Part shown: positions 30,167-37,836 of the stretch, one piece after another
Numbering within the stretch: the first letter of the stretch is position 1
Layout of the letters: every line of letters starts with the position of its first letter
Source of the DNA: CAWJNF01 sp963844235
GTDB taxonomy: Bacteria > Actinomycetota > Thermoleophilia > Gaiellales > Gaiellaceae
NCBI GenBank assembly: GCA_963844235.1
Contig: CAWJNF010000001.1
Span: 310,001 to 374,000, forward strand
Direction of reading: 5' to 3'
Length of the DNA stretch: 64,000 nucleotides
Made by a program: the position numbers and the translations under genes
Notes under the pieces: generated by a model
What the model saw: only the letters and a program-made list of their open reading frames with translations
What the model was told of the DNA's origin: nothing
Databases searched by the model: none

Positions 30167-31188
30167 TTCCTAACTGTTACCTTCCCGATCTTGAAGCGGC
30201 GCGACTCATTCAGTATCCGCGGCTTCACTCCGATTTTACTAACCGTTACGTTCGCTGCCCTACCGTGGCATCCCGCCTCGATACGCATAGCGTGTAGCTC
30301 TGTGTTCGCTATGGTGGGTTCTACTATCTCAATTTCCTCTACGTCCATCCACCGCTTTAGATCGTAGCCCTCCGCTACCCCGCCGGTTATCGTGTCCCTG
30401 AATGAGCGGATGCGCTTCCCGCCGCGGATGGTGAAAACAGCACCGTGGGTAGTGTCGGCGGTAAAGTCGGGCCGGAACCTAGAATACGTGTTCTCCCGAC
30501 TAAGGAAGTCCGTTGCGGGCCCATCCTCTGCGAGATTCGGAGATCCGGGGGAATCCGTGGCATTAAAGCCTACAACATCATCGCAGCAATTCAGGGTTTC
30601 ATTACGGAGCAACATCCCCCGCTCAGCTTGATGCCGGAAGATCCACGCCCCCCCGCTAATTTCATTCACAAAATTGTCAGCTATATAAGGATTCGCTATG
30701 TTCGAGCTAGATAGGACGATGCCGGGGAAATTCACTATTCGGCAGTTCCGAAAGTTCAGATCTGAGGGCTTCTCTAGGATGCCCGTAGTCTCATCAGGAT
30801 GTTTCACCATCCGCAAAACCACATTCATAGGGTTTTTCGGCCCTACCCACGCTTCCCCGTAGGGGATGGAACGCCATCTACCGTCTATGTGGAAGTTCTC
30901 TAGCCGGACATTATGAGCAACAGGGCCGGGACCGTTGCCCATCAGGATCCTGCCGGGGACGAATGCCCCGAAAACCTGAACCATCGAGCCCGGTCCCTCT
31001 CCCCTGATGATGTGATTGGGACGGAGGGGAAAGCTATTCCACTCTACCCTACCCATATCTAGCCCATACTGCCCGCTGCCGGTATCCTCGAAAACTACCT
31101 CCGTCTCATTCTCGAAACACTCATAGATAGCCTCGAAGTTATCCACGCCCGGAGTATCGACCGCCCCGTAAGCTTTGATTGATGCCAC
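30163..31188 (-). CDS. Right-handed beta-helix (pectate-lyase-3-like) protein
   Basis: 341 residues, intact. It opens with 'SIKAYGAVDTPGVDNFEAI', the pectate-lyase superfamily start found on phage tailspikes and depolymerases. Irregular beta-helix rungs follow ('VRLENFHIDGRW', 'LNFRNCRIVNFPGIVLSSS'). No catalytic set recognised. Its place in the early/cargo operon, not with the tail genes, is unusual. It starts at GTG overlapping the previous TAG. It could be a virion depolymerase or a host-surface-modifying protein. Confidence 0.65.
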   Translation of the reverse strand: MASIKAYGAVDTPGVDNFEAIYECFENETEVVFEDTGSGQYGLDMGRVEWNSFPLRPNHIIRGEGPGSMVQVFGAFVPGRILMGNGPGPVAHNVRLENFHIDGRWRSIPYGEAWVGPKNPMNVVLRMVKHPDETTGILEKPSDLNFRNCRIVNFPGIVLSSSNIANPYIADNFVNEISGGAWIFRHQAERGMLLRNETLNCCDDVVGFNATDSPGSPNLAEDGPATDFLSRENTYSRFRPDFTADTTHGAVFTIRGGKRIRSFRDTITGGVAEGYDLKRWMDVEEIEIVEPTIANTELHAMRIEAGCHGRAANVTVSKIGVKPRILNESRRFKIGKVTVRK

Positions 31189-31430
31189 TATCTAACCCCC
31201 TTTAGTCGAACTACGATCCTGTTGCCGCTCATCGGATGAACAGAGATTCCGTCTGCCGTCCCCCCCAATATGTCTAGTTCCGTCTCCCGATCCTGAAAGC
31301 TATAGGAAGGGAGCATATCTATGTATTCGTGGCTCCGCTTTCCAAACCAAAAAACAAACCGCAGAGCCCCGTTAATAAGTTCGAGTTTCCCCGGCTCTGC
31401 CACTACAGCACACCATGATTTATCGCGCAT
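31188..31430 (-). CDS. Small phage protein, 80 residues
   Basis: Intact from ATG 31430. 'WCAVVAEPGKLELINGALRF' then 'YIDMLPSYSFQDRETELDIL' suggest a small beta-rich fold. The stop overlaps the GTG of the beta-helix gene. Function unknown. Confidence 0.5.
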   Translation of the reverse strand: MRDKSWCAVVAEPGKLELINGALRFVFWFGKRSHEYIDMLPSYSFQDRETELDILGGTADGISVHPMSGNRIVVRLKGVR

Positions 31431-31845
31431 TTCTCGCAGAGGGTATCCCCCTCGAAGACGTAAGGATGCCAAGGGGGACGGAAAGAAATCCATCAGGGGG
31501 ATTCGAGTCTCCGCAAGATGCACAGCTAATCTGCAAGGCTCTGGCAGCAGCAGGTTTCTTCCTAGCTTCCCGTCCCCCCCTTCCTGCTGCCAACGCTCGA
31601 TTTACTACCACGAACTGAACCGCGTAGATGTGCTTACAGGGCTCATCCCCACGCCTCTCCGCATTCTGGAAATCAGGGCAGGAGCAAAATACCCTCCCCG
31701 GCTCGATGGAGACTGTATAGGGAACCTTCCTAGAAGTAGCGGGGATGGACCACATATAGCCCTCTGCGTCCCGCTGAATAAACTTCTCCCCCATCTCGCG
31801 GGCTAGGATCTCCCCGCGGTCCTGCCTACTCTGTGTCTCCGGCAT
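31420..31845 (-). CDS. SWIM zinc-finger protein
   Basis: 'VFCSCPDFQNAERRGDEPCK' plus the following His gives the C-x-C...C-x-H SWIM metal site, flanked by 'YTVSIEPGR'. A Cys pair occurs near the C-terminus ('CASCG'). 141 residues in the present frame; the last third may be shifted. SWIM domains bind DNA or protein partners. Preceded by the repeated leader CGGAGAGACGGAGGAACGG. First gene after the repressor. Confidence 0.65.
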   Translation of the reverse strand: MPETQSRQDRGEILAREMGEKFIQRDAEGYMWSIPATSRKVPYTVSIEPGRVFCSCPDFQNAERRGDEPCKHIYAVQFVVVNRALAAGRGGREARKKPAAARALQISCASCGDSNPPDGFLSVPLGILTSSRGIPSARNAR

Positions 31846-31847
31846 CT

Positions 31848-31866
31848 CCGTTCCTCCGTCTCTCCG
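31848..31866 (-). promoter_or_regulatory. Start-associated leader repeat (copy 1)
   Basis: CGGAGAGACGGAGGAACGG ends 2 nt before the ATG at 31845. It differs by one base from the two identical plus-strand copies at 32289 and 32643 and contains the Shine-Dalgarno GGAGG. Confidence 0.6.
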
Positions 31867-31912
31867 TAGTGTCCCTCTATTCTAGGGTTTTTGCCGAAGA
31901 ACGCAGAAGGAT

Positions 31913-32145
31913 CTATGCAGATGCTTCCTCAAATATTACGATCTCTTGAGGAATCAACATCGAGGGCATCAGCAATTTTGTGGATGCTTTCGGCAGAGAG
32001 GGGGACCGTTCCTGATTTCTGCGGTGCTGAGCGTGTCATCAGTTGGACATTCGGTATGCAGCTCGAATTCCCTTCTAGTCCATAGCTTCCGTCTCCGCAA
32101 CCGGATGATCTTCTCCCCGTCTACGGGGAAACCCCTTTGAGGCAT
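31913..32145 (-). CDS. Xre-like helix-turn-helix repressor (frameshifted)
   Basis: 'GEKIIRLRRRKLWTRREFE' is the first helix of Xre/cI-type repressors. In neighbouring frames 'SAESIHKIADALDV' and 'QEIVIFEEASA' give the last helix and tail. About 77 residues with two frame changes. It is transcribed leftwards, opposite to the early genes at 32313, with a palindrome and strong promoter between. Likely the lysogeny repressor or Cro equivalent. Confidence 0.65.
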
Positions 32146-32213
32146 TTCCTCATCCTCTCTTTTGTTCCTGCCTACAGCCGGTATGGTATCAGGTTTTCTG
32201 GAAGCATTACCGA

Positions 32214-32230
32214 AAGTTCCGTAGGAACTT
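32214..32230. promoter_or_regulatory. Operator-like palindrome AAGTTCC-GTA-GGAACTT
   Basis: Perfect 7-bp inverted repeat with a 3-bp centre, 13 bp upstream of the early promoter -35 and 68 bp from the repressor start. This is the expected place for a repressor operator. Confidence 0.6.
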
Positions 32231-32242
32231 CTGCATCTCACC

Positions 32243-32272
32243 TTGCCATCCCCTGAATTTAATCCTTATAAT
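32243..32272 (+). promoter_or_regulatory. Rightward early promoter
   Basis: TTGCCA (32243-32248), 18-bp spacer, TATAAT (32267-32272). This is a near-consensus housekeeping-sigma promoter about 40 bp before the first plus-strand gene. Confidence 0.7.
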
Positions 32273-32288
32273 CCGATGGACGGCAAAG

Positions 32289-32307
32289 CGGAGAAACGGA
32301 GGAACGG
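32289..32307 (+). promoter_or_regulatory. Start-associated leader repeat (copy 2)
   Basis: CGGAGAAACGGAGGAACGG, 5 nt before the ATG at 32313. Identical over 19 bp to the copy at 32643. Confidence 0.65.
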
Positions 32308-32312
32308 AAGTG

Positions 32313-32620
32313 ATGGAGATTCAGGAGATGCGGGTAGAGGTTAAGGTTCAGTACATCGCCCCCTACTTTAACCGGGTAGCTTACTGCAACATTCCGGGGC
32401 ATTACGCTTTCGAGGTAGTCGATGCCGCGGAAGTGATGGGGGAGCGGAGACGGAATTCTCCCATTTTAGGCTTTATTCAGACGGCTTCACCTTCTCTGAG
32501 GGCATCGAGGACATTAAGGATCAGCTTTCGGAGTATGGACACGGCTCGATGAGGCTCCGGGGAGATATCCCCCCGCGGGCAGAGTGGGACGCAGATATCA
32601 CGGAAGGGAGGGAGGGGTAA
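32313..32620 (+). CDS. First early protein, about 102 residues (frameshifted)
   Basis: 'MEIQEMRVEVKVQYIAPYFN' leads into 'GHYAFEVVDAAEVMGE'. After a frame change near 32445 the chain continues 'FTFSEGIEDIKDQLSEYGHG' to TAA at 32618. Behind the strong promoter and first leader repeat, so it should be the earliest rightward gene. No family recognised. Confidence 0.5.
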
Positions 32621-32642
32621 ACCCCTTCTCTCTTTTCCCCTA

Positions 32643-32661
32643 CGGAGAAACGGAGGAACGG
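32643..32661 (+). promoter_or_regulatory. Start-associated leader repeat (copy 3)
   Basis: CGGAGAAACGGAGGAACGG ending 2 nt before the ATG at 32664. Identical to copy 2. Confidence 0.65.
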
Positions 32662-32663
32662 CA

Positions 32664-32778
32664 ATGCAGGAACTAAATCAGGGAAAAGTTAGGTTCGAGG
32701 GAAACGGCTATATCACGGATTGGCTAGATCCCCGGATCCCCGGAGATGCCGCGATCATCGAATATCGGCTCCGGGTAA
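32664..32778 (+). CDS. Small early protein, about 38 residues
   Basis: 'MQELNQGKVRFEGNGYITDW' continues to about 32775. The true stop is uncertain because of a probable frame change; a TAA in the +1 frame at 32776 overlaps a downstream ATG. It has a leader repeat upstream. Confidence 0.35.
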
Positions 32779-32787
32779 TGGCAGGCT

Positions 32788-33067
32788 ATGGCGCGAGATC
32801 CCGAAGAATCCGCGGCAAAGGCAGCAGAGCATTTCGACCGGCACATCATGGGGCTTCCTACCCGGCATCCCTCAGAGGTTTACAGCGGGCATCCCCTACA
32901 CGTTTGGGACTCCCCTACCTTGCGGGAGATGAAACGCACCGCGATTTGGGCCGGAGTCGCTAGGGAAGTTCGGGGAGCTGTCCCCGATTCGAGCTACCCG
33001 CGACTAGTCGCCGCGATTGACTCCATTTTGGAGGATCAGGGCCCTAGGGGGGGACGGGGGCTCCTGA
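32788..33067 (+). CDS. Early protein, about 93 residues
   Basis: 'MARDPEESAAKAAEHFDRHI' to 'YPRLVAAIDSILED'. The present frame runs on into the TOPRIM gene through a seven-G run at 33045. Fewer or more G would create a TGA overlapping the next ATG (TGATG), the usual junction style here. Function unknown. Confidence 0.45.
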
Positions 33068-34049
33068 TGGCAGAACGTAAAAAAGGGTTCGCACCGTGGA
33101 ACCCGAAGAAACCCGAAATACTCGCAATACTAGCCGACATAGATACTGTCCTAGATGAATACCGGGATGATCTGCCGCTTACCATCCGGCAGATCTTCTA
33201 TCGGCTAGTGGGCGGTTTCGGCTATGAGAAAACGGAGAAATTCTACAGCAGGATTCAGGACTATCTTGTATTGGGACGCAGAAGCGGCAGAGTCCCCTTT
33301 TCATCCATCCGCGACGATGGCACAACCTCCCGCGGGGGGGAAGGGCTTTTCTCCCTCTACGATAGTCCCGCCGACTACATCGAGGATCAGGGGGAAATTC
33401 TCAACTATTACGGTCGATCATGGCACGCCGATCAACCGCGGGTTGTGGCCCTTCTCTGTGAAGCCGCGGGGATGGTTCCGCTACTAGAGCGGGCAGTTCA
33501 GGAGTTCCGCGTTCCCGTCCTCTCTAGCGGGGGGTTCGGCTTCCCGTTACCGCTAAGTACGATCTTTTCGATAGGGCCCGCGATGAGTTCGAGGAAACGG
33601 GGAGGGAAACCCTGTTGCTTCATGTTGGGGATTTAGACGGCTCCGGATGGTGGATGCACCGCTCTATGGAGAAGGATCTATCCGCGTTCTGTGAAGATTC
33701 CGGCCTGCCGGGAATCCTCGAATTAAAGCGGGTAGCCCTAACCCCAGATCAGCGGGATTCCCTAGGGGTTCTCTCCGATCCGAAGATCAAAACGGCAAGC
33801 CATGATATCGAGTTCAACCGGCGGGGATTGGGCCCTGCCGCTCAGCTAGAGGCAGTAGATCCCCCGGTTCTGCGGGAGATGGTAAAGGATCTGGTAGAGG
33901 GGGAGCTAGATATCCCTCAGCTCAAAGAGACGCAAGCCCGCGAGTTGAACGAATATAGGACCGTAGATGAAGCCCTAAAACCAGTCAATGAGACTCTGCG
34001 GGAAGCTATAGAGGAAGCCGCGGAGAAGCTGCGGAAGGAAGAAAGCTAA
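33068..34049 (+). CDS. TOPRIM/topoisomerase VI A (Spo11)-like phage protein
   Basis: 'LPLTIRQIFYRLVG' and 'GYEKTEKFYSRIQDYLVLGR' match the N-terminal DNA-binding part, and 'VPFSSIRDDG' follows. After one frame change near 33545, 'LLLHVGDLDGSGWWM' carries the TOPRIM D-x-D motif. About 326 residues, ending at TAA 34047. The group is widespread in actinobacterial phages and conjugative elements without a firm role. A catalytic Tyr equivalent to Spo11 could be within 'FYRLVG'. Start at ATG 33068. Confidence 0.65.
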
Positions 34050-34052
34050 CCA

Positions 34053-34229
34053 GTGGTCCCGTCCCCCCGCGATCTGCAACGCGCAAAAGAGTCCCTAGAG
34101 TTAGCCCGCATCCGCGGGGGGGCTCAACACTTGCGGTGGAAGTTGGGGGAAGTCAAAGCGGCAGCAGATAGGGATATCGAGACTCAGAGAAGGGAGCGCG
34201 ATGGACGATCTAGAGCCGATGGTAGATGA
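34053..34229 (+). CDS. Small basic early protein, 58 residues
   Basis: From GTG 34053, three bases after the TOPRIM stop. 'RDLQRAKESLELARIRGG' and 'KAAADRDIETQRRERDG' predict a charged coiled helix. It overlaps the next gene by 29 bp. No family recognised. Confidence 0.4.
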   Translation: MVPSPRDLQRAKESLELARIRGGAQHLRWKLGEVKAAADRDIETQRRERDGRSRADGR

Positions 34230-34386
34230 ATCCGTAGTTCTACGCTGTGAGGATTGCGGGGAGTCATGGCATCCGGGAATCTTCCCGGAGTATCAGGGGG
34301 AGTACCCCCACGGTGGAACGGTCTATTTCTTCGAGGATCGTATTTTCACGATTGCCCATCATGCGGCAGGGAGGGGACGGAGATAA
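34201..34386 (+). CDS. Zinc-ribbon-like early protein, 61 residues
   Basis: 'VLRCEDCGESWHPGIF' has one C-x-x-C knuckle. A second pair is missing in this frame, so the C-terminus may be shifted. Shine-Dalgarno GGGAG precedes the ATG. Confidence 0.4.
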   Translation: MDDLEPMVDESVVLRCEDCGESWHPGIFPEYQGEYPHGGTVYFFEDRIFTIAHHAAGRGRR

Positions 34387-34390
34387 AAGG

Positions 34391-34624
34391 ATGAGAGGCA
34401 TTTGCTTTCACTGTGAGCAAAGGAAGCCGGGGAACACTAACGATTACCGCCCCTTCTGTTCGCAGCGATGCGCCGCGGTATGGGCTAGGGAATACACGAA
34501 TGAGCATTTCTCAGATGATGAAATTTGGGAGATCTTGCAGCGGAGAAGGGACGATAGAGAGGATTACGGAGCCGAAAGATGGGAGCCGGTCGATACCCGG
34601 CCCGATGTGGAACGCTACAGATGA
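34391..34624 (+). CDS. Zinc-finger early protein, 77 residues
   Basis: 'ICFHCEQRKPGNTNDYRPFC' followed by 'SQRCAAVWARE' gives a C-x2-C...C-x3-C site as in treble-clef or MYM-like fingers. Then an acidic helix 'FSDDEIWEILQRRRDDRED'. Intact. The stop overlaps the next ATG (ATGA). Confidence 0.5.
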   Translation: MRGICFHCEQRKPGNTNDYRPFCSQRCAAVWAREYTNEHFSDDEIWEILQRRRDDREDYGAERWEPVDTRPDVERYR

Positions 34625-34670
34625 AGGGAGAGGGACAGTGGGAGAGATACCTACAATCAGGATGCCGGGA

Positions 34671-34730
34671 ATGAGCCTCTATACCGGATGCGGCATCTGT
34701 GGAGAACGGGGGGAGTCCACGATCAGGTAG
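34671..34730 (+). CDS. Mini zinc-knuckle peptide, 19 residues
   Basis: 'MSLYTGCGICGERGESTIR' with a C-x-x-C. It overlaps by ATGA with a 17-codon frame at 34621-34674. The chain of coupled tiny frames suggests they are translated, but they could also be parts of one shifted gene. Confidence 0.25.
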   Translation: MSLYTGCGICGERGESTIR

Positions 34731-34732
34731 AG

Positions 34733-34903
34733 ATGGAGCCGGGAGAGTTCGAGGTAATGAGCCTCATTTGTGGGCATTGCGACGGCAGAGGATGGATACC
34801 CACGCCCGCCGGGGAGCATGTAGCCGCGGAATTCATGAAACTATATTTCGGGCTAGAGGAACCGGAGCCCGACACTCTAGAAACGGATGAGCGGAACCTC
34901 TGA
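34733..34903 (+). CDS. Small early protein with DnaJ-like zinc motif, 56 residues
   Basis: 'SLICGHCDGRGWIPTP' matches the C-x-x-C-x-G-x-G half-site of DnaJ-type zinc domains, followed by an acidic tail. The TGA overlaps the next ATG (TGATG). Confidence 0.45.
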   Translation: MEPGEFEVMSLICGHCDGRGWIPTPAGEHVAAEFMKLYFGLEEPEPDTLETDERNL

Positions 34904-35254
34904 TGGCAGAGTTGGTTATAGATATCGCCCGCCCCAAGGACTCGCCCGGAGAAGCTTTCCGGGACTCGATAAAGCTGATGTTGGGGTAGCCCCCGAAATG
35001 GGAGCCGGAAGTAATCAATAACTGCCTAGCCCTCCGTATCACGGAAGCGGGAGATCTCCATCTCCTGCTATCCGTCGATCCGCTGGTGACATTGGCAGGG
35101 GACGGGAAACAATCGGGACGAACTGAAACCCGGAGATATCGACGCGGTAGAGGGGATTCTCTGCCAATGGTATGAGGTAGTGGGGGAATGGAGACAGGGA
35201 CCCGGCGGGACCATCCCGGACGGGGTAAGCGTCAACAGAGAGGAAGTAGAGTAA
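34902..35254 (+). CDS. Early protein, about 117 residues, with an in-frame TAG
   Basis: 'MAELVIDIARPKDSPGEAFR' runs to TAG at 34987-34989 and then continues in the same frame with 'PKWEPEVINNCLALRITEAG'. No start codon follows the TAG, so both parts appear to be one protein. A frame change near 35105 leads to 'GDIDAVEGILCQWYEVVGEW' and TAA. Function unknown. Confidence 0.4.
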
Positions 35255-35451
35255 TGCGGAGAGAGACGATAGACAGGGCCCGCGAAAAGGCTATGGAGTT
35301 CATCGACGCAACGCATGAAGTAGAAGCGGAGTATCTGGAAAAGGGCCCTGTGGTGTTCGTCGCGGGGAGCCCCGCTACGGGACTCTCCGGCGTCGATCCC
35401 TCGATTTGTTACGCAGGGCCTCCCGGGAATGCGGAGGCCGCTAGGAAATAA
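35254..35451 (+). CDS. Small early protein, 65 residues
   Basis: Intact, start overlapping the previous TAA. 'REKAMEFIDATHEVEAEYLE' is helical, followed by 'VVFVAGSPATGLSGVDPS'. No family recognised. Confidence 0.45.
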   Translation: MRRETIDRAREKAMEFIDATHEVEAEYLEKGPVVFVAGSPATGLSGVDPSICYAGPPGNAEAARK

Positions 35452-35489
35452 ACCTCCAAGTCATTTCCCCCGGCTGTGCTTCTCCTATT

Positions 35490-35837
35490 ATGGAGACGTA
35501 CCCTAGCGCCGATATGGGCCCTAGGCCCGGAGAGTGTCGGCTGTGCTACCTTACGGCTCCCGTTCTCCGTTCCCCCGGCGGGGGCTACACTAGACCCCGC
35601 AAGCAAAAGCCGCTCGATTACAGGGAAGTTCAATGGCTTTTGCAGCGGAGCGCGGATAAGGGGGGACGGGAAGAATGGAAGCCCTCCCGCCTAGATGATT
35701 TCATCGAAGATTGGGGATGGCTCATAGGAGCCGCTGTAGCGGGTTTGAGTGCTTTGGTGGTCCTTTACCTTGTTCGGGCTCTGGTAGGGCTTAGAAGGGC
35801 ATACAGAGCCTTTAGAGGGGACAGATTAGGGCGGTAG
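35490..35837 (+). CDS. Membrane-anchored early protein, 115 residues
   Basis: An N-terminal Cys pair ('ECRLCYL') and a basic middle are followed by a transmembrane segment 'WLIGAAVAGLSALVVLYLVR' and an Arg-rich tail. Last gene of the plus-strand block, ending about 20 bp before the convergent holin-like gene. Confidence 0.5.
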   Translation: METYPSADMGPRPGECRLCYLTAPVLRSPGGGYTRPRKQKPLDYREVQWLLQRSADKGGREEWKPSRLDDFIEDWGWLIGAAVAGLSALVVLYLVRALVGLRRAYRAFRGDRLGR

Positions 35838-35858
35838 CCCCGTCCCCCTTAGTCCCCT

Positions 35859-36227
35859 TTAGGGAACCTCCCGGTAATCGGCTTCTGCTGCCCTTCTGAT
35901 ATCGGCATCCCGCGTTCTTTTCGAGTAGGTATAAAGTTCCGTAAGCTTAGCGCCGATGTAGGCTAGGAGCGGGGGAACTAGGACGGTTAGGAAGGTTTCG
36001 AGTAGCGTTACGTCCCCCTCCGTTAATGAGAGTCCTATCCGGCCCGCTATCCCGATGAGTAGCCCGGTTAGGATGAAAACAACCTGTGGCGCGTGTTTGT
36101 CTAGGACGCCATAATCTCCCGTTTCGGCATCCGGGTTTCCCGGCTCCATCGGCAGACGCAACACCATCAGTCCCATCAGCAGCAGACACGCCGCGGGAGG
36201 GAAACTCATCAATAGCAGCTCGAACAC
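35859..36227 (-). CDS. Holin-like membrane protein, 122 residues
   Basis: From GTG 36227. Hydrophobic segments at residues 1-25, 48-65 ('VVFILTGLLIGIAGRIGL') and 76-93, with a charged C-terminus. Last gene of the lysis block, downstream of the lysin. Size and topology suit a holin or spanin-like partner; other small membrane proteins nearby are alternatives. Confidence 0.5.
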   Translation of the reverse strand: MFELLLMSFPPAACLLLMGLMVLRLPMEPGNPDAETGDYGVLDKHAPQVVFILTGLLIGIAGRIGLSLTEGDVTLLETFLTVLVPPLLAYIGAKLTELYTYSKRTRDADIRRAAEADYREVP

Positions 36228-36349
36228 TTCTAACTCCCTGCCTCTGGGTTTGGACGATGGATGATTAGAGCCTGCCGACTACCGTAGGAGCCATCTTTTG
36301 CAGGGAGCTGAGTGTAGCTCAGAACCCCGCCGTAGCGGTCCGTTACCTC

Positions 36350-36499
36350 TTAGGATTTGCTCGAAAGCCTCTCCAAAACAGTCCCCGTTAGTTCGAGGAA
36401 AGTAACCCGGCCTGCCAGAGAATGAACCTGAACCTCTAGCCAATTGCCATCATCGCGGGCTACATCTTTGATGCCCTGAACCAGTTTTTTTACCTGCAT
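36350..36499 (-). CDS. Small phage protein, 49 residues or longer
   Basis: ATG 36499 with AAAGGGAG Shine-Dalgarno, 'MQVKKLVQGIKDVARDDGNW' to TAA at 36350. The same frame stays coding-like beyond the TAA ('VTDRYGGVLSYTQLPAKDGS') until TAG near 36233, so the TAA may be an error and the gene about 87 residues. Confidence 0.4.
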   Translation of the reverse strand: MQVKKLVQGIKDVARDDGNWLEVQVHSLAGRVTFLELTGTVLERLSSKS

Positions 36500-36518
36500 C
36501 CGTTCGGCTCCCTTTAGT

Positions 36519-37836
36519 TCAGAAACGCCCCTGTTCGTGGTTTATCCAGTCCCCCGGCATCACGGCATATTCATAGTAGCTGCCGCCGTGAGAAGCGTCT
36601 ACGTTAGAACGGATGTTGAGTCCCGGCCCGTTCGTTCCTCCCTTCGAAGAACTCCCCGCCATCGTAGGATTGCAGAACCTTATAGTTCCCCAGAACTATT
36701 GCACCGTGGCCCTGATCTACGGAGTTCCTGAACTTCCGGAAAATGAGGGTTCCGTGGGGCAGATTCCCGCGAGTTCTTCCACGGTTTCATGTAGTTATGC
36801 CAGTAAGCCCAACACGCCACCGTGCCACCATCGTAGCGGGCATCCCCCGCGGTGGGGACGATCTTTCCCACTTTTCTCCTGATGAGGTTGATGGGGCCGA
36901 TGCAGAAGATGGTCCTACTTCTGAGGTAGTCCACGGAAGGGGGAGGGGTATTCTCTCCATACGCGGGCTGTCCCGCCGGAACATCCCCGCTGAGCCACCA
37001 TCCGTAGGCATGTCCCCGATGGCATTCCAAATGTAGGCTAGTCCCTTCTCAAAGTTCTGCATATAGACTCCGCTCCGCAGAGAGAAGGGGATAAGGAGGG
37101 ATCTTCCGGCATTAATGTAGCGGTTCCATCTGTCGGCATAGGACGGATGGTTTACCGCCCCCAGAATAGTCAACATGATGAGATCGAAGTTTCCGTTATC
37201 TGCCTCTGAGCGGAGATCTCTCCCCTGTGGATTCACGCCGGAGAAGAACGCGCAAGCCACATCGAATCCCACTTCCGGCTTTAGGAGTAGGTCCGGATCC
37301 TTAACTATCGGCTTCTCTATAGCCTGTTCCATCCGGTTTGTAGTTTTCTTTCCATGTCAGCATGATCGGGGATCTACCTATGTAGGGATAGTAGGACTTC
37401 CCTTTTTAGGTAGGAATCAGAGCCAAATTCCTTCCACCAATTCAGATCCCCCGATTCATGCCCCCATTGCCCGAAGATTTCCGCTACCCGCTCGAAAGAA
37501 TGGATCTTCCATTTCTTCATAGCCTCTAGTGCTTTGGGGAAATACTCTTTAGCTTTGGCATCGGGGAGGGACGGGAAAGCACTCTTGAAATGAACCAGAG
37601 ATAGCGGATCCCCGGAGAACGCTTCCGCTATCGGGGTACTCCTGAACCTCTGGAAACGGAGATGATCCGCTACCTTCTCTTTATTCTCCTGATAGGTTTT
37701 TTGGACTCCCCTCGAATCCTTCTGCCCGTAGAGGGCTCCTATCTTGTATTCGGGGGGGACGGAGTTTCTTTGGATACCCGTCCCCCCTAGCCCCGCTAGG
37801 AGAAGTCGAAATTTCAGCTTCTACGGAGAACTCCAT
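36519..37836 (-). CDS. Endolysin: GH19 lysozyme/chitinase-type domain plus NlpC/P60- or CHAP-like domain (frameshifted)
   Basis: From ATG 37836 (TAGATG junction). 'KIHSFERVAEIFGQWGHESG' carries the GH19 catalytic Glu; 'SPIMLTWKENY' is the second GH19 signature. The last part contains 'VACWAYWHNYMK' and 'QGHGAIVLGNYKVLQSYDGG', a Cys and His arrangement like NlpC/P60 or CHAP amidases, ending 'MPGDWINHEQGRF'. At least five frame changes, so one bifunctional gene or two adjacent genes are both possible. Degrades the host wall. Confidence 0.65.
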
